From contig NC_136003.1 of assembly GCF_048128805.1 (NCBI RefSeq), positions 24,757,340 through 24,821,339 on the forward strand: a stretch of 64,000 nt of DNA, written 5' to 3'. Shown piece by piece: positions 40,148 to 62,350 of this stretch (within the stretch, counting starts at the first letter, position 1; the number at the start of each line of letters is the position of its first letter). The stretch comes from Centroberyx gerrardi (taxonomy: Eukaryota > Chordata > Actinopteri > Beryciformes > Berycidae). A program made the translations under genes and the position numbers. Under the pieces are notes generated by a model. It was not told the DNA's origin. It worked only from the letters and a program-made list of their open reading frames with translations, and searched no databases.

Positions 40148-41201
40148 CATCTGACAGACACACAGACTGACAGAAAACTGAAGATTAGCAGCTAGATGCA
40201 GGGAGAGGCTTCATTATTAGCTGAGAATAGCATGTTCTGTGAATGTCACTGTCATCTCAGTCTGCGTCTGGCAGGCTGGAGCGGCACAGGAACAGCGTGT
40301 GCATACGATAATGGCTGGTTCTCTATGGCAGAATACACCCACCGGCTAGTTTACCGCCGCCACAGTCTGCAGCACCACGGAATGATCAGATGTGGTGGAG
40401 ACGATGCACCGAATCGTTGTGCAACAGGCTCTCTGCCACTGCGTTTCAACACAAGCGATTGCTTCATTTCACGAGTGTGCCAAGATTGTCTTCATAATGC
40501 ATCACTGGAAACAAACTTCACCTGAGATATCACCTATCATGTCTCACTTTGTCTTCTCACTGGCTTACTCTCTTCTGTATTCTTTCCTTTTTCCGTATTT
40601 CCTCTGCTCTTCTCTGTACTCTCTCAACCTCTCCTTTCGTATCTTCTCCTTCCCCTCTCTCTCTCTCTCTGTCTCTCTCTCTGGCCGCCTTCCTGTCTCT
40701 CCTCCACCAGACTGTCCTAAGGGTCCTGACATCCTGGTGGTGCTGTCGTTGGTGGCCGGAGCCATTCTGTTACTGGGCCTGGTCGGCCTGCTCATCTGGA
40801 AGCTGCTGGTCACCATCCACGACCGCAGGGAGTTCGCCAAGTTTGAGGAGGAGAGAGCCAAAGCCAAGTGGGATACGGTGAGAAATGCTGAAATTTTGAC
40901 AGCGTGCAGTGACAGAAAGACTGAAGATTGACGACTGGACGTCCCTGTCGAGAGGGGGGCAAGCGAGAAGATGAATTTCTCCTTCAGGGATCAGTGGAGT
41001 ATCGTCAAAAAGAGCAGAATAGGCTGCCATCTGATGGAGAAAATCTAAATTGTCCTTGGAAAAGTTGTGTATCAATGTGAGATTGAATTCAACAAATCTT
41101 TAAATGACTGTTTTCCCTCTGTTTCCATTTCCCAGGGTAACAACCCCTTGTACAAAGGAGCCACCTCCACTTTCACCAACGTGACGTACCGAGGGAACTG
41201 A
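26951..41201 (+). CDS. itgb3: Integrin beta-3, 15 coding exons, 791 aa
   Basis: Exons: 26951-27017, 28453-28535, 29423-29627, 31103-31355, 31586-31748, 32091-32252, 32340-32435, 32553-32642, 32793-32927, 33031-33460, 37624-37861, 39613-39713, 39955-40074, 40711-40877, 41136-41201. All have GT/AG ends and matching phases, and the 791 aa compare with 788 in human. Order: signal peptide (1-23); Cys-rich PSI domain (from [14 protein letters not shown]); hybrid segment; beta-I domain with MIDAS DLSYS (D143, S145, S147); specificity loop C201-C208, eight residues as in human beta-3; Cys-rich EGF stalk; transmembrane helix about 721-743 after CPKGPD; and a cytoplasmic tail with [23 protein letters not shown] (773-776) and NVTY (785-788), the talin and kindlin sites. 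It pairs with alpha-IIb or alpha-V to bind RGD ligands at the surface of thrombocytes and other cells. The C-terminus matches beta-3 rather than other beta chains. Teleosts may have a/b copies, and I cannot say which this is. An in-frame ATG at 26861 would add 30 residues, but it would bury the signal peptide. Confidence 0.95.
27300..27765. mobile_element. Non-autonomous hAT-like element, intron 1 of itgb3
   Basis: The left end AGCGGTTCCCAAACTGGG and the right end AGTTTGGGAACTCC are inverted repeats of the widespread CAGNGGTTCYCAAACT type. The interior is non-coding. Related copies are at 51544-51730 and 53390-53646. Confidence 0.7.
28549..28570. repeat. Short (CA)n run after itgb3 exon 2
   Basis: About ten CA units starting some 15 bases after the exon 2 donor. 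Confidence 0.85.
29880..30310. repeat. ACTTGACTT-rich dispersed repeat, itgb3 intron 3
   Basis: The segment opens GGAGACTCGAGTCACATGAC and contains many TTGACTTG / GACTTGAG units, ending with GACTTGACTTGAGAGTTGAC. It is a common fish repeat type with internal degenerate 10-mers and no coding potential. Confidence 0.55.
30395..30890 (+). mobile_element. LINE 3' fragment with ORF2 tail, itgb3 intron 3
   Basis: An open frame of 93 codons (30410-30691) reads as the C-terminal tail of a non-LTR retrotransposon polyprotein: [15 protein letters not shown], then [20 protein letters not shown]. It is followed by an untranslated tail with AGGTCTCTTGTAAAAGAGAC and GGTTAAATAAA plus an A/T-rich end. 5'-truncated and not functional. 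Confidence 0.7.
31787..31972. repeat. 186-bp MITE in itgb3 intron 5
   Basis: The ends GAAGAGGACTGGGGCCGCCT and (opposite strand) GAAGAGGATTAGGGCCACAT are inverted repeats of about 28 bp. The interior has several AGAATTCT / TTAATCTCAGAATTCT palindromic units. It sits about 120 bp upstream of exon 6. Confidence 0.75.
33467..33694. repeat. 19-bp minisatellite, 12 copies, itgb3 intron 10
   Basis: Twelve head-to-tail copies of TAGATACACTTCTCTCTGC. A few copies have TTTCT instead of CTCT, and one has CAGTT instead of CACTT. The array starts six bases after the exon 10 donor GT. Confidence 0.97.
35379..35406. repeat. (CT)n microsatellite, itgb3 intron 10
   Basis: About 14 CT units. The long open frames on both strands around it are non-coding. 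Confidence 0.9.
35706..36080. repeat. MITE copy C of the CACTGCAAAAA family, itgb3 intron 10
   Basis: The most complete copy. The left end CTACACTGCAAAAAAT and the right end ATTATTTGCAGCGTAG are inverted repeats. Internal motifs include TTAGTCTCATATTCAGTCTT, GAGATAATTCCACTTGTTTC, CACCAGTATCAAGAAAATAA and GGGCAGATTCTTG. It may be used as the reference for copies A, B and D. Confidence 0.75.
36722..36770. repeat. (GT)n microsatellite, itgb3 intron 10
   Basis: About 24 GT units with GC interruptions at each end. Confidence 0.95.
36873..37275. repeat. AGTAACTAGTTACTTT-type dispersed repeat
   Basis: It starts AAAAGTAACTAGTTACTTTA and ends TTGCGTTACCCCCAACACTG. These are hallmarks of a very common teleost non-autonomous DNA element. 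The interior is AT-rich and non-coding. Confidence 0.6.
37950..39132. mobile_element. 1.18-kb non-autonomous DNA transposon, itgb3 intron 11
   Basis: Perfect terminal inverted repeats of about 31 bp: the left 37950-37980 reads ATATCGAGGGCTTGGAGCCA and on to GGGGCGTAA, and the right 39102-39132 is its exact reverse complement. The interior has no transposase frame but repeats a GCCAAAAGGGCGTAACTG-type unit several times (near 38047, 38138, 38892). It is flanked by TA. The host sequence on both sides matches the uninterrupted stretch at 5400-5446, which shows the empty site. A diverged partial relative is at 63735-64000. Confidence 0.85.
39340..39500 (+). repeat. tRNA-derived SINE-like repeat, itgb3 intron 11
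   Basis: A Pol III A box (TGGCTCAGTGG, 39346-39356) and B box (GGTTCGAATC, 39390-39399) with tRNA-like spacing are followed by a tail (TGTGTGGAGTTTGCATGTTC, then CCTCCCACAGTCCAAAGACA) present in a widespread vertebrate repeat. The tRNA part looks most like tRNA-Val, but the acceptor stem does not pair, so it is not a tRNA gene. Confidence 0.7.
40088..40145. repeat. (GT)n microsatellite after itgb3 exon 13
   Basis: About 28 GT units with one AT interruption, beginning 13 bases inside intron 13. Confidence 0.95.
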
Positions 41202-41990
41202 GGACTAAACGCAATGAGAAAAACTCAGGGGTCTGCGACAGAGATGCAATGTAGCAACACAGAAATAGATGGGATGAAGAACCCTTTACACTGTCATGTG
41301 ACCAGCTACTGTGGATGGAATATGGTGATTGTTGTCAACAAGACAACAATGCTGTAATTGTACATATTGTAAAAAAAAAATAAAAAAAAAGTATTACTAT
41401 AAACTACTCAAGTGGGTCACAAACATGGTTGCCTGCTTTTAGGCTATATGGCCTAATGTGGCCATGTAGCCTAAAATAGCCTGGTCTATATGGTTTTTTA
41501 AGTACTGTACATGCAATCAGGAGTCAATTAACTTACATAACTGTAAAGATAGAGCAGATGTTTTGTGGCCATAAATTAAGAAAATAATTAGAATTTATAA
41601 TGTTGCGAGTAGTTCACAGTGTTGGAGTCTGACTGTTTGAATTTGACCAGACTGTTAGTTTGAATCTGTCCAGTGTGTTATCACTCCAAAGTGACTGACT
41701 GAGAAACTTTCTCAAAATATATTAAGGAGAGAGGGAAACTGCTGCTGTTTGAAAATCTGTCACTTTTGTATTTGTCTTGGGAGGCTTTTCTATCTGTCAA
41801 AATTAGGACAAAATGCCCACTTGTCGTGTTTTTATGTCGTTGAAATGCCACGGTTTTAAGTTCTGGTACTTGTTTTGCTCACTTGTTGAAATCCTCTCTC
41901 CTGCCACCCATGTTTGGTGTATTTTTTTTACACTAAGGCTTGTTTTTGTGAAGATGTTTGAAATGCGTTTTTGAAATAAAACTATTAAAA
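41202..41990 (+). other. itgb3 3' untranslated region and polyadenylation signal
   Basis: After the TGA, an AT-rich non-coding stretch runs to AATAAA at 41975-41980, the most likely polyadenylation signal. An A-rich AATAAA at about 41379-41384 could support a shorter transcript. End site inferred only. Confidence 0.6.
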
Positions 41991-43379
41991 AGGCGATGAG
42001 TAATGTTCATTCTTATTCAGCTGTTGCAGGATATACCAGAAAACTTGAATGGATAGAAAAAGGAAATGCCTGATGAATCACATGAAAGTCATCAGTATAA
42101 ACAAGACGTTTCCCATAGAATTTTAAAAATGTTACCATGGAAGTGAACAGTGTCCCATGGATGGATGCTGTGTGCGACTCAGTGGGAGGAGATTGGTCAC
42201 GATGGGCTCCCGTCCTATAACTGTGGATAATGAACGTACTCCTTTTGCATCCCCTATGGGACATGAAAGCTACAATGACTTATTTCCGTTTCTCTCGCTT
42301 TCTTGGTTGCATTGTTCTATTCTGTGGAAATGGCCTAGTCATTGTGTTGTTCTCTGTTTTACGCTCTCTGTTTTTAATGATGTCTGGGCGTTAGTTCCTC
42401 AGAAAATAATGCTTTACAATTAAAACTCAAAACTGGCACAGAGAGGGAACTCGTAAGATTAATTTTGCATGACTTCACCAACTTTTGTGTGACGCTTGGG
42501 GCTCCTTTGAATTAATATCAAAGCTTCTTTTACCCTGTATTCAGATCAGAATCGCAGAAGCCTATATAAAAGGTTAACAGGTCGAAAAAGAGTTAAAAGT
42601 AACTTAAATTTGACAGATCTGAGATAGAACTATTTCCCTCGTTCTAAAACTGTATCCACTCAGTGAGAAGTCTGTCTTGATAATTCACTCATCTAACGGT
42701 GATGATGTGGATCAACCATGATGTCTCACTGATGTCATAGCTCCATTCAGACAGTCACCATGCTGTTTCATAGAGCTCTACACAAAAAACACTGAAACTG
42801 TGCCTTAGAAAATTATTATACAAAACACAGGGAGACAAAGAGCTTCAAACACAAATCCCCCTCATGGACCACGACAAAGTTACTGCTGGGATATGCCTCC
42901 CTCTACTGTATGAACACTGCATTGATCATCTGCTCCATTATTGAAGTCAATCCTAAAATATGCCGCGAGTCCCTGCGCAGGTCGTTTTACTGTTAAGCAC
43001 TATAGCCCATGTGTACAGAGCTGGATGACCGGTCTAGTCGGACTATGGAGAATTAATTCATAGAAGCAGAATTTATTATTTAATTTATTGCAGTCACTTT
43101 GTTGATGAACATGTTCTATGCTGCCTTAAAGTACTTCACGTAAGCTTCGACTTTGTATTAGTTAGTCCTGAATATGTCTTGTCGTGCATTCTGGTACTTT
43201 TAGGACCCTGTAACAAAAGTAGATTTTTTGATGGCTGGTGTCTTATTTCAGAAATCAAGCAGCATCAAGCAGCGGCTACTTTGTGTTTAAAGAAAACAGA
43301 AACGTACAGCAATTATTTACACGCCAGTTGTACTTACCGCCTTGTTGAAGCGTTCATGAGCGCTCACCTCGTCATTACA
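41991..43379. other. Spacer between itgb3 and mettl2
   Basis: About 1.4 kb with no exon that could be supported and no clear transposon ends. The right end should contain the mettl2 promoter. Confidence 0.5.
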
Positions 43380-43431
43380 ATTTTCCCGACAACACTTGAA
43401 GGCAGCACGCGTCCCTTCCGCCGCGTCAGTC

Positions 43432-43442
43432 CAACATGGCGG
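43432..43442 (+). promoter_or_regulatory. YY1-type site overlapping the mettl2 start codon
   Basis: CAACATGGCGG fits the YY1 consensus (AANATGGCGGC) and includes the ATG itself. This arrangement is frequent just downstream of TATA-less housekeeping promoters. No TATA box is seen upstream. Site assignment is by motif match only. Confidence 0.45.
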
Positions 43443-46400
43443 CGCCCCATGCCGTTGTTGGAGTGGAGGGAGAAGGCAGGGAAACTGGACAAATTCTGCC
43501 AGATTCTTCTACCGGAGAGGTGAAACGACCTCAGTTCGGGACTCGTTTCCTCACCGACCCGCGTCAAGTCTTCCAGCACAACGCATGGTCGGTACAACAT
43601 GAAGCCACAGCAGGACAGATGCTGCTGATGTGTCTCTCTGTCAGAGCCAGTGTCTCCTGGCTGGGAAATTAACATTAGTTCAGCAAGTCATCCTTCTCTT
43701 ACTTAGTAATGGACGCTATTTTGTTGAATTGCCGTTAGCTAACTATAGGCCGAATTTATTTGGTATAGTTATTGATTGACACTTAACAGTAACACTTTAC
43801 TTAACAGTAACCAATTTTGGCCTGGGAGTGAAAACGTCCAGGTGAAACTGGAATACATGGTTTGGTTCTCTGGTAGTAGGCTAGTTACACCGATATATAG
43901 TACAAACTATATTAACAATGTTGCCTTATCGGATAAGATTGTTTTCTGAACCGTTAAGACCCTCTCTCCGATTCGTTATACATATAATCCGCTGAGCAGC
44001 ACTTGAAATCTGTTCTAACCGCTTGCTACCGCCCACTACGTTGTATTAGTGGAAGATGATAGTGGGAATAACGGGCGAACCACTTATAAAAGTTGACATT
44101 TTATTGAGACATGTGCTGATTGACGGTTTATATGTACGCCGAATTGAAGAGTAGCTCCTAGGGATTCAGAAAATGTTTCGAGTCATATTTTATGTGGTAT
44201 ATACCTTTGCCAATACGCAAGGCAACGTCAAATTTGCCACATTTTAATGGAGTTTGGCGTAATATTCTCTTAACGCAATAGAGTATGACAGTAGGACTTG
44301 TTTCACATTTTGGGCAAAATCACAACCATTTAACAAACTCATTAATTTAGCACTAACTTCGTGGTGGGGAATCTTTGCTGATGTTTGTGTGGCTACTAAC
44401 CAAACCATGTATTCCAGTTTCACCTGGTCCACAGACTAGTCTCAGGTCAAATAATCATCTGAACATCACATGAAAATAACAGGAATTATCACTGCATGTT
44501 TGCCCAATTGTCGTTGCTGTTATTTGCTGTTTTCCACCAAGTCACTTTACCCACAGTAGGTAATGTTCTGTTGTCAACAGGGACAATGTGGAGTGGACAG
44601 AGGAACAAGAGGCAGCTGCTAAGAAGAAGGTCATAGAAAACAGTCAGCCGCTCCCTGCACAGAAACAAGGTTGTTATTGTAGTTTAGACTCATGGCCCAT
44701 ACACATAAATAAATCATCTCAGAGTATGATTGGCATTAAAGATCAATTTTAGTCACTATTGGGTCCTGGACAGTGGGACAGCATTCCTCAATTTTGTATT
44801 TGCATTAATTTTCATTTCAGTTTTCCAGTTGTTTTAGTTTAGTTTTCATGTGATCAGTGCTAAAAAAACATGCACAAATAGACCTAGTCATTGCTGGAGA
44901 ATTAGAATATCCCTGCTGGGCATTAATGTATTCACTGCAAATGTGGCTCTTATTAATTTCTAAATGGTTTTCTTCTGTAATTGGCTTTGGCCAAACAACT
45001 AAAATGGAAAATAATGCTGGATGTCATTTGTTTTCTATTTCAGTCAAAATTTGAGTTTCACAATAATCTGTTTCATGCTTTGCTTATGCTTAATATTTGT
45101 TTTAGTTAGCGGTATTAAACATGGTTTGAGATAAATATATGCTAATATATGTTAAATTACCACTCACTCAAACTGTGACTTACTGTTTTTGCAGAAGAAT
45201 ACGACAACCGGGCGAATGAGTACTGGAATGATTTTTACACAATCCACGAGAATCGTTTTTTCAAAGACCGTCACTGGCTCTTCACGGAGTTCCCGGAGCT
45301 CGCCCCGCAGTGTTGCCTCAACCACGAGTCCCGTCCTGAAGTCTCCGGCACAGACGACAATCAGCAGCAGGACAGTCTGGACCACGAACCAGGCAGGGAG
45401 GTCTCCTGTCCGCCTCACGACGACGGTGACTTCCCCGGCTCTTCTGCCACATACCGCATCCTGGAGGTCAGAAATTAGATTGGAGACGTTCTCCCAAGCA
45501 AGTTAGACAAACTTTTACCATAAGCATTGATGACAAAAAGGCAAAAATCTAGGTGGTAGAATTCTTGCCAGGATTCATTCTCCTGAGACAACAGCTACTT
45601 TATGCATTTAATGTTTGTCATTGGCTGGAAAATGAAATGGAGTCCACAGAATTAATGCGATATGAATTGAATTCACCTGACAGGTTGGCTGCGGTGTCGG
45701 CAACACTGTTTTCCCTATCCTGAAGACCAACAAGTGAGTGCAGGCAGGGCATTTCCATGTATAAGTTTCAGTCCACGTTTGATAATGACACACATTTCTT
45801 ATGATGCACACTTCAAGCTCTAACTGCAGCGTCGTTTTTTTTTGCAGCGACCCGGGACTCTTTGTTTACTGCTGCGATTTTTCCAGCACCGCTGTGGAGT
45901 TAGTCAAGGTGAGAGATGAGGGAGAGGGGGGAGGAATGAAAGGATGATGTGGCTGATAGATGTATTCATCAGTAGAGCTGTGGGCTAACGGATGAATTAA
46001 CATCGGCCTTCTTGTCATCAGACTAATCCGGAGTACGACCCCGGGCGCTGCTTCGCCTTTGTTCACGACTTGAGTGATGTGGAAGCCAATTACCCCGTCC
46101 CCGATGGAACCCTTGATGTTGTCGTGCTAATCTTCGTGCTATCAGCTTTGCATCCTGACAAGTAAGACCCCCCCCCCCCTTCCTCCCTCTTTCTTCTCTC
46201 TCTATTTCTTTCTTTCTCTCTCCGCATTTGTCACTGAATACAGTTTGTCTGCTGATTTCAAAGTTTCCCCCCCTCTCTCTCTCTCAGAATGCAGGCGTCC
46301 ATCAGCAGATTGGCTCGGCTGCTGAAGCCCGGGGGAGCGATGCTGCTCAGGGACTACGGCCGCTACGACATGGCGCAGCTCCGCTTCAAGAAAGGTTAGA

Positions 46401-46887
46401 CTGAGACCAGGCCGCCATGACGCAGATCTGTGCAGTTCCAGTGCCTTAAAAGACAAGTTATAAACTGAAACGCCATCATAGATATGTGTGTGTGTGTCAA
46501 ATTGTGTTGAATGTTGATTTAGATGTCTGGGATTTGTTGTAGAATAACGTTTTTCTTTCCTCCTCTTAGGGAGGTGTCTGTCGGAAAACTTTTATGTCCG
46601 CGGTGACGGGACACGGGTCTATTTCTTTACTCAAGGTAAAAACTGAAGATTAGAAATCCTGTGTCCGTGTTTCTAAATATCTATGCGTATATGTATTTAT
46701 TTTTCAATTGTTTTTGTCTCCAGATGAGCTCCATGAGATGTTCTCCGAGGCAGGGCTGGAGAAAGTGCAGAACCTGGTGGACAGGAGGCTGCAGGTGAAC
46801 AGAGGCAAGCAGCTGACCATGTACAGGGTGTGGATCCAGTGCAAGTACCGCAAGGCTTTCAGTCAACCGCCGGAGACGCAGGGCTGA
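43436..46887 (+). CDS. mettl2a: tRNA N3-cytidine methyltransferase METTL2
   Basis: Exons: 43436-43587, 44581-44669, 45195-45466, 45684-45733, 45848-45908, 46022-46161, 46288-46394, 46570-46635, 46724-46887. Phases agree throughout and the product is 366 aa (human METTL2A 378). It uses S-adenosylmethionine to make 3-methylcytidine at position 32 of tRNA-Thr and some tRNA-Arg, with DALRD3 as partner for tRNA-Arg. Visible blocks: [21 protein letters not shown] at the start, [20 protein letters not shown] before the fold, SAM motif [14 protein letters not shown] (G173-N178), [27 protein letters not shown], and [20 protein letters not shown] to the near-terminal [16 protein letters not shown]. The segment encoded by the 3' part of exon 3 (acidic, Gln/Asp-rich, before [10 protein letters not shown]) is variable, as in mammals. 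METTL8, the mitochondrial paralogue, is less similar. The next gene, tlk2, is also the METTL2A neighbour in human. Confidence 0.94.
43838..44427. repeat. 590-bp MITE with perfect 30-bp inverted termini
   Basis: The left terminus at 43838-43867 (CCAGGTGAAACTGGAATACA then TGGTTTGGTT) is the exact reverse complement of 44398-44427. Weaker symmetry continues inward (GGTAGTAGGCTAG against GTGGCTACTAACC). No transposase frame. It fills most of mettl2 intron 1. Confidence 0.85.
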
Positions 46888-47300
46888 GCCCGGAGGAGAC
46901 GACTCGGCCCGGTTTCTCCTCAAACCACGACCCGAAACCAGGTGCTGGAACTCGAGGCGGTGCTGTCTGAGGATGTAAGGAAGAGACTCTACTGTGGTTG
47001 AGATAAAGGAGCTGGAACTGGATGACAGTGTATCAGCTGCTATAATGTGGATGGAGTTGTTTTATGGCCGGCGTCCTGATGGTGCTTGCAGCCTCCCTGA
47101 CTCAAAAAAAGTGAAAATGACAGCTGATGAGTTCAGTAATCTGGGAAAAAAAAAAGGGCTGGTTACCCCTCGTACGAATGTTTCTATTCAGCCAAATGTT
47201 ATTTGTAATGATCTAGTGTTTTAAAACAAATGGCAAGAGACCATCACAAACCTTTCTTACCTTCAAAATGAATAAAACTGTAAATCTTCACCCCAGAATT
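46888..47300 (+). other. mettl2 3' untranslated region
   Basis: Non-coding tail with a polyadenylation signal AATAAA at about 47271-47276, just after CTTCAAAATG. An open frame of 76 codons within it (46994-47224) has no visible protein features. Confidence 0.6.
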
Positions 47301-47899
47301 TTCCTTTGGTACTTCAAAAGTGCACTCAGATTGATGCCGTGTTTGTCTGAACAAAGGAATAATCACCCATCATCTCATGATATGCTGTAAAGTTCAAGAC
47401 ATTTACAGTCAGTTATACACTATCAGTGATTAAAACCAATGTGGTACAATGTTTGCGCAATTATTTTGCTTCCAATCACATGCTTAGCCTCTTGAACTCC
47501 TGTTGATATGATGGAATGGATGCTCTACAATTGGCATCTAATATGTAGCCCACAGAAATTATGTATTTTCGCCATTTATTGGGAATATAATGTAAATGTG
47601 TGGATATGGTCATCATGGGTATGGCAACTTTCTGATAAGTGATCATTTGTCGGGTGGGTGGGCGCTGTTTAATTGTATTGTATTAAAGGATTTGCCATTG
47701 GTCCAGACAAGAGATTTGGGGGCAGGCGTGGACTGAACGAAGGTGAGCAGCCAAATACTTGGAACAATCTCACGAGAAAATATGAGATTTTACTGATTAT
47801 TGTTTACATTGCAAAAACATGAGAACCGAACCGAATCGATCCGGATTAAACTGAAACGATTGCAACAACAGAACTTCCGTGGCAGATCGGTTTTTTTCC

Positions 47900-48374
47900 C
47901 CCACGGCCAGGAAGGCGACTGGAGCCGAACTTTGTTTTGATCGAGCTGAAAAACCCGGACCCGAATTCATCTCACAGGGGGAGAAAAGACAGGGAGTCGC
48001 TTAAAGAAATCATTTATACCGGGAGAAAAACGGAGAAACTACAGGGTCGCCATTGTGTGGAACGAGATAACCCGACATAGGCACGGTATGGTCCTCGGAG
48101 AAAGGAATGTGATGGTGGGGATCCCCGCCTAAGGAGTACAGAAAGGCGGGTTTGGGATACCCGAGGTTCTCGGGGCCTCCGAGGGAATCCTCCGTCGTCT
48201 ACTGTGAGCCACACCGCGCGCTCCCGTGTCTTGATCGTTAACAATCGGCACGCGAGGGACGCGGCTGTGGATGCGGCCTAGCCTGGGAGGGTCTGCTGAG
48301 CACCGGGGAGACAACGGGGACTATTTCAGGGGCAAAAACAGGCCCTCCGGAGGACCGCGGAGATATTTATTACA
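47900..48374 (+). other. Probable non-coding first exon and CpG-rich promoter of tlk2
   Basis: The GC- and CpG-rich stretch 47,880-48,450 stands out from its surroundings. An exon-like end is followed by a strong donor (TTACA then GTAAGT at 48375), and the first coding exon at 49436 starts with only CC before the ATG, so an upstream 5' UTR exon is needed. The start of transcription is not determined. No TATA box is evident, which fits a housekeeping gene. Confidence 0.55.
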
Positions 48375-49410
48375 GTAAGTAGCCCGCTAGGCTGTCGAGC
48401 AGAAAGCGGATCTGTGCGGCTCTCTCGGTGCTGCCTGAGCCCGGGCGTCGTGGCACGACAACCGAACAGATTGACAACACAGAACCGAGAAGATGCTTCT
48501 TTTTGACAGACGAGTGTTAGCCTGTTAGCTAACTAACGCTAGCTAGCTGAGGTGTGTGGCTGGTGACATTATTCACTGTGGTGGACAATAGCTGTCAGGT
48601 CTGTTAGTTGTATTTCTTTACCTAAGTAGGTAATGATAAATGGCCAACCTTAATCAACCTTTGTCTGGTTTGGTACCTGACAAAATCAGTCTGCTAGCTA
48701 ACCTTAGCTCAGATTGCAATGGTAACTGGTAGCCAACATTGGCAAGCTTGTTAGCTCATTTCTGTAGCTAGCTTGCTGATCATTCACTGATGATGTTTCA
48801 GGTCGTTACGATGGTCAGCATAGCTGAGCCAACAAGCTCATGTCTGAGAGTACAATCATTATGAGCCACCATTTATCCCTAAATGTTAAACAAATACAGC
48901 AAGTTACTCTATTCAGTTAATGTGTACAAGACATAGGTGGACATAACAGTAAACGTTGGGCGTGTAACCTTTGCCCAAGCTAGCAAGCCAGGCACTTATT
49001 GTCTAATGTGGCCTTTTCCATTGCTGTGAGTATACTTGGCAGTTCCACCATTAGTGACCTTTCGTAACTCCAGCGCCATGTACGCCTATAACGTCAGGGC
49101 TTTATCACATGATGCTATAATTTTCCAGGCAGTGACTCTACACATCTGGCCTACATCTTTGATGTACATTCAATATCCCACATGAACTGTCTTTTTGTCC
49201 AGATTGTGCATTTTAGGGTTACTGCTTATTGGACACACATGATATTGGCAAACATCTTCCCCTATTGTCAGGCTTATTGATGAGTCACAACAGGAATTTT
49301 CCACATCCATATAGCTAAAAACAGCCATGACTCATCACAACCAGCACCTTTCGAAATGGTGATCTGTCACTCCCACTGAAATATACCAGACCCTATAACC
49401 TCTTCCTTAA

Positions 49411-61200
<11,790 letters not shown>

Positions 61201-62350
61201 GCCCGCGCCCCTTAACAGACTGACCGAACCGATTGGAAAGGGTGGGGTGGGGGGGGGGGGAGCGAAGCCCGATGGCGTTCCTCCTCCCCTCCGCGAGCAT
61301 CCCACCTTGCCATGTAGAGCCCAAGAGAAACTGCTGGGACACCGGCAGGGGGTGGGTGAGGAGTCATGGACAGGGTGGGGAGGGGGACACCTGTCGCCCC
61401 TCCATCCCCCCTCATGTTCCACCCACCCCGACCTACCTGTCCTTCTCTCCCAATGGGGCGGCATTGTTCTGGGGGTCAAAGCCCTAGACGACTCACACAG
61501 CGAGGAGCGAGGCTTGGCGCTGCGTTGATGGTGTGGGGGGAGAAAAAAAGTGGGGTTCAGCGTTTTGGGATTTTTTCTTTTCCGCTAAAAAAAAAGAGAA
61601 AATAAAAAGTACAGAACTGCTTCAGCTTGGCCAGATGGAAAGGACTGTTGAAGGCCCCATACACACACATGCACACACACACTTCTACACACATGCATGA
61701 ACCATTCTGGTCCAAGGTAGTCTGAACTCCCTACGTTCACAGCTTTGGGTTGTACTCGTCCCCCCTGAACCTGACTGAGAGTACCAGTCCAGCCTGTTAT
61801 TGTACTGAACCTAAATATCTACGGCACTATGTCATCCAGCCCGCCCGGTCTGGGACCCCCAGCCCCACTTAAATTCCAGACCCAGATAGTTTGTGACGAG
61901 GACGACAAGAAGCTACAACCCCCCCACCCCCCTCCACCATCCACCCATCCACCTCCCTCCCTCACGTCTCCTCGTCGAACTCCTGTGACCAAAGCTTATA
62001 ACTTCCAGTTGGTGGCAGTGTTCCACCTCCAGTTTTTATAATGAATGGTTTTAGAGTCGTGTTACTTGATATGAAGTGGAAGCTGTTGACGAATGATCCC
62101 TTTTACATTTTTTTAAAAACTTTTCAATTTAACCAGTTTTATGGAGAAAACTCTTGTTTGTGTTTTTCAAGTTGCCTTTAATTAGAACTGTTATTGTTTT
62201 GAATTGGCCCCCTACCATAAACACACATATTTATTTAGGTATGTTTGAATTTATTTTTTGGCCAATAAAATGCAAGGGACTGGTTTACCTAATAGTACTG
62301 TTGGGGGGAGATCGGGCCTTAGCAGAGAGTTGCATAAACCATTAAATACT
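61201..62350 (+). other. tlk2 3' untranslated region and polyadenylation signals
   Basis: GC-rich just after the stop, then AT-rich. AATAAA occurs at about 62264-62269, with an ATTAAA near 62341; either may be the main signal. An earlier AATAAA in an A-rich run near 61600 could give a shorter form. Open frames of up to about 150 codons in the GC-rich part show no protein features. Confidence 0.55.

Noticed and set aside
40196-40525. 109-codon plus-strand frame in itgb3 intron 13
   Set aside because: Cys/His-rich but matches no integrin segment. Exons 13 and 14 join in frame without it.
46994-47224. 76-codon frame after mettl2
   Set aside because: Lies in the 3' untranslated region before the AATAAA. 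No domain and no start context of note.
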